Shown: in pieces, positions 38,689 to 46,439 of the stretch
Position numbering within the stretch: the stretch's first letter is position 1
Layout of the letters: each line of letters begins with the position of its first letter
Source of the DNA: an uncultured Rhodospirillaceae bacterium
Lineage (GTDB): Bacteria > Pseudomonadota > Alphaproteobacteria > Rhodospirillales > Magnetospirillaceae
DNA length: 64,000 bases
NCBI GenBank assembly: GCA_903941105.1
Contig: CAJANL010000199.1
Location: 1 to 64,000, forward strand
Reading direction: 5' to 3'
The notes under the pieces: model-generated
Told to the model about the DNA's origin: nothing
What the model saw: the letters and a program-made list of their open reading frames with translations, nothing else
Database searches by the model: none
Made by a program: the position numbers and the translations under genes

Positions 38689-39761
38689 GCCGCCTCGTGG
38701 CGATGATCGGCGCCCACCGCCTGGGCGATGGCGGTGAAGCCGTCGCGCTTCAGCAGGCCGCACAGCTCGCGGTTGATGCGGCCCACCAGCCCCGGCCCCT
38801 CGTAGACCATGGCCGAGTAGAACTGCACCAGCGAGGCCCCGGCGCGGATCTTGGCATAGGCCTCGGAGCCCGAGCCGATGCCGCCGGCTCCCACCAGGGG
38901 CAACTTGCCGTCGGTCAGCTCGTACATGCGGCGCAGCATGGCGGTGGAGGGCTCGAACAAGGGCGCCCCCGACAGGCCGCCGGTTTCCCGCGCATGGGGG
39001 GAGCGCAACCATTTCGGCCGGGCGATGGTGGTGTTGGAGACGATCAGGCCGTCCAGCATTCCCGCCAACGCCACCGCGGCGATATCGTCCAGGTCTTCCC
39101 AGGCGAGATCGGGGGCGATCTTCAGCAGCAGCGGCGGACGGGTGCCCTGGGGCACCGCGCCATCCAGCGCGGCGCGGGTGCGCGTCACCAGCGCCGCCAA
39201 CTGGTCGCGGCCCTGAAGCGCCCGCAGGCCGGGGGTATTGGGCGAGGAGACGTTGATCACCAGATAATCCGACAGCGGCGCCAGCCGGGCGGCGCCCGTC
39301 TCATAATCGGCGGCGGCGTCCTCGGTGTCCTTGTTCTTGCCCAGGTTGGCGCCGACGATGCCGCGCCGCGGCCGCGCCTGCAGGCGGGTGGCGACCGCGT
39401 CCAGCCCCTCGTTGTTGAAGCCCATGCGGTTAACCAGGGCGCGGTCCTCCACCAGGCGGAACATGCGCGGCCTGGCATTGCCCGGTTGCGACCGGGGGGT
39501 CACGGTGCCGATCTCGGTGAAGCCGAAGCCCTGCGCCAGCATGGCGTCGGGGATCTCGGCATTCTTGTCGAAGCCGGCCGCCAGGCCCACCGGGTTGGGG
39601 AACTCGCGGCCCCACACGGTGGTGCGCAGCGCGGCATCGTCGAAGCGGCAGGACGGCGGCACCACACCGCTTTTCAGGGCTCGGACGGCCAGGGTGTGGG
39701 CCGTTTCGGGGTCGAGCAGGCGGACCACCGGCCAGGCGAAATTTCGGTAATAATCGAACAC
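38685..39761 (-). CDS. pyrD: Dihydroorotate dehydrogenase (quinone), class 2
   Basis: 358 aa from a GTG start (MFDYYRNFAWPVVRLLDPETAH). FMN enzyme of the fourth pyrimidine synthesis step, passing electrons to ubiquinone at the inner membrane. The N-terminal helices (1-40) that reach into the membrane mark class 2. PVGLAAGFDKNAE, NVSSPNTPGLRALQ (with the catalytic Ser) and the FMN phosphate motif VGAGGIGSGSEAY are intact. It lies 5 bp after the DUF952 gene and overlaps the HAD gene. Confidence 0.95.
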   Translation of the reverse strand: MFDYYRNFAWPVVRLLDPETAHTLAVRALKSGVVPPSCRFDDAALRTTVWGREFPNPVGLAAGFDKNAEIPDAMLAQGFGFTEIGTVTPRSQPGNARPRMFRLVEDRALVNRMGFNNEGLDAVATRLQARPRRGIVGANLGKNKDTEDAAADYETGAARLAPLSDYLVINVSSPNTPGLRALQGRDQLAALVTRTRAALDGAVPQGTRPPLLLKIAPDLAWEDLDDIAAVALAGMLDGLIVSNTTIARPKWLRSPHARETGGLSGAPLFEPSTAMLRRMYELTDGKLPLVGAGGIGSGSEAYAKIRAGASLVQFYSAMVYEGPGLVGRINRELCGLLKRDGFTAIAQAVGADHRHEAA

Positions 39762-39766
39762 GGTGC

Positions 39767-40111
39767 TTAGTCCTCAAGCGGCGGAAAGAGATGGCGTTCG
39801 GTCACGGCGTCGAGCGGCAGCGGCTGGCTCCAGGTTACCGCACTCAGCGGCAGCGGGCCGTAGAGATGGGGAAACAGGGCGCCGCCGCGCGACAGCTCCC
39901 ACTTCAGGGCATCGCCCAGCCGGGCCGGGTCGACGGCCACCAGCACCAACCCGTCCTGGCCGGCGCGGTGCTTGGCGGCGCTCGCCACGATCTGGGCGGC
40001 GGTGGAGAAGTGGATGAATCCGTCGGCCTGGTCCTGCGAGGACCCGGGATGGCTGCCCGTCGCCTCGGCGGCCCGCCATTCGTCGGCGCGACAAATATGG
40101 TATATGATCAT
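39767..40111 (-). CDS. DUF952 family protein
   Basis: 114 aa. MIIYHICRADEWRAAEATG, DGFIHFSTAAQIVASAAKH and LFPHLYGPLPLSAV are typical of DUF952, a small soluble family with an ADP-ribosyltransferase-like fold whose activity is not established. It is the first gene of the leftward pyrD transcript and is divergent from the GST gene (50 bp). No signal peptide. Confidence 0.88.
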   Translation of the reverse strand: MIIYHICRADEWRAAEATGSHPGSSQDQADGFIHFSTAAQIVASAAKHRAGQDGLVLVAVDPARLGDALKWELSRGGALFPHLYGPLPLSAVTWSQPLPLDAVTERHLFPPLED

Positions 40112-40161
40112 GGCGGCGGACCTTAAACGAAGGTGCGGCCGAAGACCAGAGAGGCTCTCAC

Positions 40162-40767
40162 ATGAAACTGCGCACTTCCCCCACCTCGCCCTATGCGCGC
40201 AAGTGCGCCGTCGTCGCCATGGAATGCGGCCTGTCCGATCGCGTCGAGCCGGTGCCCACCAACGCCTTCGCCGCCGACACCGACCTGGGAAAGGACAATC
40301 CCCTCGGCAAGGTTCCCTGCCTGATCACCGACGGCGGCGAGGCCTTGTTCGATTCGCCGGTGATCTGCGAGTACCTGGATTCATTGCATGACGGCGTCAA
40401 GCTGTTCCCGGCCTCGGGCGGCACCCGCTGGGCGCAACTTCGATTGCAGGCGCTGGGCGACGGCATCCTGGACGCCGCCGTGGCCAAGCGGGTCGAGACC
40501 GTCATGCGCCCCGAGGACAAGCGCTGGCCCGGCTGGATCGAACGCCAGGACGCCGCCATCCGCCGCGCCCTCGACCTGCTGGAGCAGGAGTGCGGCGGCT
40601 GGGGCAGCGACTTCCTGATCGGCCAGATCACGGTGGCCTGCGCCCTGGGCTATCTCGACCTGCGCTTCAAGGACGACGACTGGCGCCGCACCCGCCCCGC
40701 CCTGGCCGGCTGGTACGCCACCGCCGAGGTGCGGCCCTCGGTGGCAGCGTCGGCGCCAAAGGACTGA
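40162..40767 (+). CDS. Glutathione S-transferase family protein
   Basis: 201 aa. The thioredoxin-fold N-terminal domain begins MKLRTSPTSPYARKCAVVAME, with the SPY/R-K segment that binds glutathione, then the cis-proline GKVPCLI and the Asp-Ser pair FDSPVICEYLDS. The helical C-terminal domain has the FLIGQITVACALGYLDLRF N-capping box. Cytosolic detoxification or disulfide role; exact substrate unknown. A monocistronic gene by position. Confidence 0.9.
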   Translation: MKLRTSPTSPYARKCAVVAMECGLSDRVEPVPTNAFAADTDLGKDNPLGKVPCLITDGGEALFDSPVICEYLDSLHDGVKLFPASGGTRWAQLRLQALGDGILDAAVAKRVETVMRPEDKRWPGWIERQDAAIRRALDLLEQECGGWGSDFLIGQITVACALGYLDLRFKDDDWRRTRPALAGWYATAEVRPSVAASAPKD

Positions 40768-41061
40768 GTGGGGCCACGACAGCGGCCTGTTGCAGCGATC
40801 CGCGAGGGACCTCGCCCGGGGTTTTGCCGTTGCGCTCGATCGGGCCGATGCTGGCAAGGCCGGTTGTGCGACCACGACCATGGCCGCCCGCTATCTCGTG
40901 GCGACGGTCGATGAATCTCATTTTCAGCAAATCCGGAATCCCGTTCAGATTTGAATAGTTCTAGCGAAAGCCTTGCGAAGGAACCACCTTGCACTCTGGT
41001 CCCTGATCGAATACCCCTACCCTCCGGCCGCTTCGTCGGCGTCGTAACGGTATGGAACGCC
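40768..41061. other. Intergenic stretch upstream of ribF
   Basis: No supported gene. The track ORFs here are shadows. I looked for an FMN riboswitch before ribF and see none of its conserved core. The part at 40950-41000 (gaatagttctagcgaaagcc) is less GC-rich and may contain the promoter of the ribF-ileS-lspA operon. Confidence 0.4.
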
Positions 41062-42054
41062 ATGCGCCTCATTCGACATTGTGGGGAGTTGGACCAAGGG
41101 CACCGCGGGTGCGTGGTGGCGCTCGGCAACTTCGACGGCGTCCATCTCGGCCATCAGGCGGTAATCGGTGCCGCGCGGTTCATCGCCGCCGAATTGGGCG
41201 CCCCCAGCGCCGCCATGACCTTCGAGCCGCATCCGCGCACCCTGTTCAACCCGGCGCAGATGCCGTTCCGCCTGACCCCCTTCCGCGTCAAGGCCCACCT
41301 GATCGAGGCCCTGGGCGTCGACCTGCTGATGCAACAGCATTTCGACGCCGAATTCGCCACCATGACCGCGCACGACTTCGTCACCCAGGTGCTGGTGGAG
41401 TGCCTGGCGGTGCGCCACGTGGTGGTGGGATACGATTACGTCTTCGGCAAGGCGCGCCAGGGCACCGGGGCACTGTTGCAGCGCATGGGCGACGAGGCCG
41501 GCTTCGGCGTCACCGTGGTGCCGCCGGCGGTGGCCCCCACCGGCGAGGTCTATTCCTCGACCATGGTGCGGGAATATCTGGTGGGCGGTCGCCCCGCCGA
41601 CGCGGCCCAGCTGCTCGGCCATTACTGGGAAGTGGAGGGCCGCGTCGAGCACGGCGACGCCCGCGGCCGCTCCATCGGCTTCCCCACCGCCAACCTGCAT
41701 CTCGGCGAGTACCAGCGCCCGGCCACCGGGGTCTACGCGGTGCGGGCCGGCGTCGATCTGGGCGGCGCCACGGTATGGCACGACGGCGTCGCCAATTTCG
41801 GCCGCCGCCCCACCTTCGACAAGACCGACGAGACCTTCGAGGTCCACCTGCTCGATTTCAACGCCGACCTCTACGGCCGACATCTGAGGGTGGCGCTGGT
41901 GGACCATATCCGCCCCGAGCGCCGCTTCTCGGGCATCGACGAACTGAAGGCGCAGATCGCCGCCGATGTGATCGAGGGCCGCCGCCTGCTTGCCTGCCAC
42001 CATTTCCCCCCGTCTCCCGGCCCCATGGTGCGGGTCGACCCTTCTGCCCGATGA
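41062..42054 (+). CDS. ribF: Bifunctional riboflavin kinase/FAD synthetase RibF
   Basis: 330 aa from the ATG at 41062. The N-terminal FMN adenylyltransferase has VVALGNFDGVHLGHQAVI (the GxFDGxHxGH nucleotidyltransferase motif) and MVREYLVGGRPADAAQLLGHYWEV. The C-terminal flavokinase has GRSIGFPTANL and the DxxFEVHLLDF segment. It makes FMN and FAD in the cytosol. The stop overlaps the first possible ileS start by ATGA; ribF-ileS-lspA is a common order in proteobacteria. Confidence 0.96.
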   Translation: MRLIRHCGELDQGHRGCVVALGNFDGVHLGHQAVIGAARFIAAELGAPSAAMTFEPHPRTLFNPAQMPFRLTPFRVKAHLIEALGVDLLMQQHFDAEFATMTAHDFVTQVLVECLAVRHVVVGYDYVFGKARQGTGALLQRMGDEAGFGVTVVPPAVAPTGEVYSSTMVREYLVGGRPADAAQLLGHYWEVEGRVEHGDARGRSIGFPTANLHLGEYQRPATGVYAVRAGVDLGGATVWHDGVANFGRRPTFDKTDETFEVHLLDFNADLYGRHLRVALVDHIRPERRFSGIDELKAQIAADVIEGRRLLACHHFPPSPGPMVRVDPSAR

Positions 42055-44885
42055 GCCCAATCATGAGCGTGGACTACAAGACCACCGTCTTCCTGCCCAA
42101 GACCGATTTCCCCATGAAGGCCGGCTTGCCGGCCCTGGAGCCCAAGCTGCTGGAGCGCTGGAAAAGCCTCGGCCTCTATGGCCGCCTGCGCGAGGCCGGC
42201 CGGGGGCGCGACAAGTTCGTCCTGCATGACGGCCCGCCCTACGCCAACGGCCATCTCCACATCGGCCACGCGCTGAACAAGATCCTCAAGGACGTCATCA
42301 CCCGCAGCCAGCAGATGCTGGGCAAGGACGCCGACTACGTCCCGGGCTGGGACTGCCACGGCCTGCCCATCGAGTGGAAGATCGAGGAGAAGTACCGCGA
42401 GGCCGGCCGCGACAAGGACGAGGTCGACGTCGTCCAGTTCCGCGAGGAATGCCGCCAGTTCGCCGCCGGCTGGATCGACATCCAGCGCGAGGAGTTCAAG
42501 CGCCTGGGGGTCGAGGGCGATTGGGCCAGGCCCTACACCACCATGACCCATGCCGCCGAGGCCGCCATCGTCGCCGAGCTGGGCAAGTTCCTGATGGACG
42601 GTTCGCTGTACAAGGGCGCCAAGCCGGTGATGTGGTCGGTGGTGGAGAAGACCGCCCTGGCCGAGGCCGAGGTCGAGTATCACGACCACACCAGCATCAC
42701 CATCTGGGTCAAGTTCCCGGTGGTCAGGCCCAGCGTCCCCGAACTGGACGGCGCCAAGGTGGTCATCTGGACCACCACGCCGTGGACCATGCCGGGTAAC
42801 CGCGCCGTCGCCTTCGGCCCCGCTTTCGACTACGCCGTGGTCGAGGTCGAGGGCAGCGGCGAGCGGCTGGTGGTGCTGAAGGACCTCGTCGAGCAGGTCG
42901 CCGCCGACGCCAAGGTAACCTTCCGCGAGTTGGCCGTGGTCAAGGGCGAGACCCTGGCCGGCACCGTCTGCCACCACCCGCTCAAATTCCACCCCGAGGC
43001 CAAGGGCGGCTACGACTTCGAGGTGCCGCTGCTGGCGGGCGATTTCGTCACCACCGACACCGGTACCGGCTTCGTCCATATCGCCCCCGGCCATGGCGAG
43101 GACGACTGGCATCTCGGCAAGGCGCACGGCATCGCCATTCCCGACACGGTGCAGCCCGACGGCCGCTACCACCCGCACGTCGCCCTGTTCGCCGGCCAGG
43201 AGGTGCTGGCCCAGGGCAAGAACGGCAAATACTACAGCCCGGTGGCCAAACCGGTGATCGCCGCCATGACCGAGTGCGGCAATCTGCTGGCCCACGGCAA
43301 GGTCGAGCACTCGTATCCCCATTCCTGGCGCTCCAAGGCGCCGCTGATCTTCCGCAACACGCCGCAGTGGTTCATCTCCATGGAGACCACCGGGTTGCGG
43401 GCCAAGGCGTTGGCCGCCATCGACGAGACACGCTGGGTACCGGCCCAGGGCAGGAACCGCATCGGCGCCATGATCGAGAGTCGCCCCGACTGGTGCGTGT
43501 CGCGCCAGCGTGCCTGGGGCGTGCCCATCGCGGTGTTCGTCGACCGGAAGACCGGCCTGCCGCTGCAGGATCAGGCGGTGATGGACCGCGTCGTCGCGGC
43601 CTTCAAGGCCGAGGGGGCGGATGCCTGGTTCACCTCGAAGCCCGAGCGCTTCCTGGGCGAGGCATACGATCCCGCCGATTACGAGCAGGTGCGCGACATC
43701 CTCGACGTGTGGTTCGACTCCGGCTGCACCCATGCCTTCGTGCTGGAGAGCGGCGTGTGGCCCAACCTCACCTGGCCGGCATCGCTGTACCTGGAGGGCT
43801 CGGACCAGCATCGCGGCTGGTTCCATTCCTCGCTGCTGGAATCCTGCGGCACCCGGGGACGCGCCCCCTATGACGCGGTGCTGACCCACGGCTTCGTGCT
43901 CGACGAGGCCGGGCGCAAGATGAGCAAGTCGCTGGGCAACGTGGTCAGCCCGCAGGAGGTGGTCGACAGCATGGGCGCCGACATCCTGCGCCTGTGGGTC
44001 GCGGGCTCCGACAGTTCCGACGACCTGCGCATCGGCCCCGAGATCCTCAAGACCCAGGTCGACATCTATCGCCGCCTGCGCAATACGCTGCGCTACCTGC
44101 TGGGCGCGCTGGACGGCTTCACCGCGGCGGAAAAGCTGCCGGTGGCCGAGATGCCCGAGCTGGAGCGCTGGGTGCTGCACCGGCTCAGCCAAATGGACGG
44201 CGCCGTCCGCCGCGCCTGCGGCGATTTCCAGTTCCACGGCCTGTTCACCGAGTTGCACACCTTCTGCGCCGTCGACCTCTCGGCGTTCTATTTCGACATC
44301 CGCAAGGATGCGCTGTACTGCGACGCGCCCGACTCCGTGCGCCGCCGTGCCGCCCGCACCGTGTTCGACATCCTGCTCGACACCCTGTGCACCTGGCTGG
44401 CGCCGTTCCTGTGCTTCACCGCCGAGGAAGCCTGGCTGGCGCGTCATCCCTCCGAGGATGGCAGCATCCACCTGGAGGCCTTCCCCGCCATTCCCGCCGA
44501 ATGGCAGGATGACGCACTGGCCGCCAAGTGGGAGACGGTGCGCGGCGTCCGTCGCGTCGTCACCGGCGCCCTGGAGCTGGAGCGCGCCGCCAAGCGCATC
44601 GGCGCCAGCCTGCAGGCCGATCCCGTGCTGTATGTGGCGGCTGGACTGCTACCCGCGCTGGCCGGACTCGACCTGGCCGAGATCTGCATCACCTCCGGGC
44701 TGCGGCTGGTGGAGGGCGAGGCGCCCGCGGGCGCCTTCCGCCTGGCCGAGGTGGCCGGCGTCGGCGTCGTTCCCGATCCCGCCGCCGGAGACAAATGTCC
44801 GCGCTGCTGGCGGGTGCTGCCCGAGGTGACCACCGACGGCGTGTGCGGCCGCTGCGCCGAGGCCGTGAGCGGGATGGGGGGCTGA
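42051..44885 (+). CDS. ileS: Isoleucine--tRNA ligase
   Basis: 944 aa from the ATG at 42051, which overlaps the ribF stop; the ATG at 42063 (MSVDYKTT) is equally possible. Class I synthetase: PYANGHLHIGHALNK near residue 67, the CP1 editing domain with TTTPWTMPGNRAVAFGP, KMSKSLGN near 622 and the C-terminal zinc finger CPRCWRV/CGRC near 915. The C-terminal zinc finger and MSKSLGNVVSP place it in the bacterial type 1 group. lspA follows after 4 bp. Confidence 0.97.
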   Translation: MSPIMSVDYKTTVFLPKTDFPMKAGLPALEPKLLERWKSLGLYGRLREAGRGRDKFVLHDGPPYANGHLHIGHALNKILKDVITRSQQMLGKDADYVPGWDCHGLPIEWKIEEKYREAGRDKDEVDVVQFREECRQFAAGWIDIQREEFKRLGVEGDWARPYTTMTHAAEAAIVAELGKFLMDGSLYKGAKPVMWSVVEKTALAEAEVEYHDHTSITIWVKFPVVRPSVPELDGAKVVIWTTTPWTMPGNRAVAFGPAFDYAVVEVEGSGERLVVLKDLVEQVAADAKVTFRELAVVKGETLAGTVCHHPLKFHPEAKGGYDFEVPLLAGDFVTTDTGTGFVHIAPGHGEDDWHLGKAHGIAIPDTVQPDGRYHPHVALFAGQEVLAQGKNGKYYSPVAKPVIAAMTECGNLLAHGKVEHSYPHSWRSKAPLIFRNTPQWFISMETTGLRAKALAAIDETRWVPAQGRNRIGAMIESRPDWCVSRQRAWGVPIAVFVDRKTGLPLQDQAVMDRVVAAFKAEGADAWFTSKPERFLGEAYDPADYEQVRDILDVWFDSGCTHAFVLESGVWPNLTWPASLYLEGSDQHRGWFHSSLLESCGTRGRAPYDAVLTHGFVLDEAGRKMSKSLGNVVSPQEVVDSMGADILRLWVAGSDSSDDLRIGPEILKTQVDIYRRLRNTLRYLLGALDGFTAAEKLPVAEMPELERWVLHRLSQMDGAVRRACGDFQFHGLFTELHTFCAVDLSAFYFDIRKDALYCDAPDSVRRRAARTVFDILLDTLCTWLAPFLCFTAEEAWLARHPSEDGSIHLEAFPAIPAEWQDDALAAKWETVRGVRRVVTGALELERAAKRIGASLQADPVLYVAAGLLPALAGLDLAEICITSGLRLVEGEAPAGAFRLAEVAGVGVVPDPAAGDKCPRCWRVLPEVTTDGVCGRCAEAVSGMGG

Positions 44886-44889
44886 CGCC

Positions 44890-45390
44890 ATGCGCCTCGG
44901 CCTGCTCGTCGCCCTGGTGGTGATGCTGCTCGACCAGCTGACCAAGTGGCTGGTGGTCGAAAAGGTGCTGCGGCCCGAGGGGGTGTGGGAGACGCCGTTC
45001 TACACCCACACCCGCATCGAGATCGGCCCCTATCTCGAAATCGTCATGGCGTGGAACCGCGGCGTCAGCTTCGGCATCTTCAGCAATGACGGCATGCTCA
45101 ACGTGATCCTGCTGTCGGGCATGTCGCTGCTGATCACCGTCCTGCTGGTGATCTGGATGCACCGCAATCCCGCCCTTCTGGTGCGGCTGGCGCTGGGGCT
45201 GATCGTCGGTGGCGCGCTCGGCAACGTGGTGGATCGGCTGCGCTTCGGGGCGGTGGCCGATTTCCTCTATTTCCACTGGGGCAGCCACTACTGGCCTGCC
45301 TTCAATTTGGCGGATTCGGCCATTACGGTCGGCGCCTGCGTGCTGGTACTGGATTCCTTGTTTGCCGGCCGTCAATCGTCTAAGAATTAA
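44890..45390 (+). CDS. lspA: Lipoprotein signal peptidase (signal peptidase II)
   Basis: 166 aa. An aspartyl protease with four membrane helices that cleaves the signal peptide of prolipoproteins in the inner membrane. DQLTKWLV, AWNRGVSFGIF, GNVVDRLRFGAVADFLYF and FNLADSAITVG carry the conserved residues, including the two catalytic Asp. It lies 4 bp after ileS and just upstream of a lipoprotein gene that would be one of its substrates. Confidence 0.96.
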   Translation: MRLGLLVALVVMLLDQLTKWLVVEKVLRPEGVWETPFYTHTRIEIGPYLEIVMAWNRGVSFGIFSNDGMLNVILLSGMSLLITVLLVIWMHRNPALLVRLALGLIVGGALGNVVDRLRFGAVADFLYFHWGSHYWPAFNLADSAITVGACVLVLDSLFAGRQSSKN

Positions 45391-45394
45391 GGCC

Positions 45395-45976
45395 ATGATC
45401 AAGACCAACTCCATAGGCCATCCGGTCCTTCGCACCGCCGCCCTCGGCCTGCTGCTGACGCTGTCGCTTTCGGGCTGCGGCGAAACCAAGCGCGCCCTGG
45501 GATTCGAGAAGACGCCGCCGGACGAATTTCAGGTGGTGCAGCGCGCCCCCCTGACCCTGCCGCCCGACTTCGCGTTGCGGCCGCCCGCGCCGGGTGCCAG
45601 TCGCCCGCAGGAGAGCAGCACGCGGGAGCAGGCCCGCCAGGTGCTCACCGGCACCCGCCAGGTCAATCCCATCAGCAGCCAGGGCCGCACCAACGGCGAC
45701 ATGGCGCTGTTGAAGCGGGCCGGCGCCGAAAACATCCAGCCCGACATCCGCTCCCTGGTGAACAAGGAATCCCAGGCGCTGGCGGATGCCGACAAGACCC
45801 TCGGCGACAAGATCGTCTTCTGGCGCAAGCCCGAACCGACCGGCGAAATCCTCAACCCGTCGGCCGAGTCACAGCGTCTGCGGCAAAATCAGGCTTTGGG
45901 CAAGTCGCTGTCGGACGGCGAGACCCCGCTCATCGTCCGCCGCAAGAAGGGCTGGCTTGAGGGCGTGTTCGACTGA
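45395..45976 (+). CDS. DUF3035 lipoprotein, BamF-like
   Basis: 193 aa from the ATG at 45395. The signal peptide ends in the lipobox LSGC. The mature protein starts with a BamC-like unstructured stretch (DEFQVVQRAPLTLPPDFALRPP), then has DUF3035 features with Gln/Ser-rich helices and ends with KKGWLEGVF. In alphaproteobacteria this family has been described as BamF, an accessory subunit of the outer-membrane BAM complex. It is the last gene of ribF-ileS-lspA-bamF, 4 bp after lspA. The family is clear, the BAM link comes from knowledge of the family. Confidence 0.83.
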   Translation: MIKTNSIGHPVLRTAALGLLLTLSLSGCGETKRALGFEKTPPDEFQVVQRAPLTLPPDFALRPPAPGASRPQESSTREQARQVLTGTRQVNPISSQGRTNGDMALLKRAGAENIQPDIRSLVNKESQALADADKTLGDKIVFWRKPEPTGEILNPSAESQRLRQNQALGKSLSDGETPLIVRRKKGWLEGVFD

Positions 45977-46249
45977 ACCGAATGCTGTCGATGGGCCGGA
46001 TCAATGACCGCTCCGGTCCACCGCCATCCGCGGGAACGACCGCAGCCGCCATGGTCTGTTTTTTCATGGGGTTGCGGATCCCCCCCCCCCCGAGCTCCAG
46101 GGGTGGGGTGGGCATTTTCAACATCGACCGGGACATCCCCGACGGCGCTGCCAATTGGGGATTGCGGGACGGCAAAGTCCTGTGATAGAAGATCCGCCTC
46201 CCACGGGGTGCCAACCCGTGGATGGACCCCCCATCGGGTCCTCCCCTGC
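45977..46249. other. Intergenic stretch before tRNA-Gln with a 12-C tract
   Basis: No gene. A run of about 12 consecutive C lies at 46080-46091 (gatcccccccccccccgag), followed by GGGGTGGGGTGGG, which may fold back on it and end the operon. Nearer to the tRNA is the hairpin CCACGGG-gtgccaa-CCCGTGG (46200-46221). The tRNA promoter should lie within the last 100 bases; I cannot define its boxes. Confidence 0.4.
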
Positions 46250-46323
46250 TGGGGGATCGTCTAACGGTAGGACAGCAGACTCTGACTCTGCTTATCGGGG
46301 TTCGAATCCCTGTCCCCCAGCCA
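46250..46323 (+). tRNA. tRNA-Gln (anticodon CTG)
   Basis: A full cloverleaf can be drawn: acceptor TGGGGGA/TCCCCCA, D arm GTC...GAC with AACGGTAGG, anticodon stem GCAGA/TCTGC with loop CTCTGAC (anticodon CTG), T arm CGGGG/CCCTG with loop TTCGAAT, discriminator G and encoded CCA. It reads CAG codons. Its 3' end serves as the integration site of the mobile element to its right, which restores the end of the gene. Confidence 0.97.
46299..46323 (+). repeat. Attachment site copy attL (tRNA-Gln 3' end)
   Basis: GGTTCGAATCCCTGTCCCCC followed by AGCCA, 25 bp covering the T arm to CCA. It is identical to 52685-52709. A tyrosine integrase gene begins 117 bp further on. Confidence 0.9.
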
Positions 46324-46439
46324 CTTTCTTCCGCACCCCCTCGGAATCCCTCGGTCTAGGCCATCGCCACCGCCGCCGGGCGCCCGCCTGTAGCACATTG
46401 GTGTCGCACATCCGGCCGCGGCCACCCGAGGCCGACACC

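Noticed and set aside
40768-41061. FMN riboswitch before ribF
   Set aside because: No RFN core sequence is visible.
41871-44471. 866-aa minus-strand ORF
   Set aside because: Antisense shadow of ileS.
46155-46439. Upstream extension of the integrase ORF across tRNA-Gln
   Set aside because: The frame is open through the tRNA by chance; the ATG at 46440 gives the usual N-terminus.
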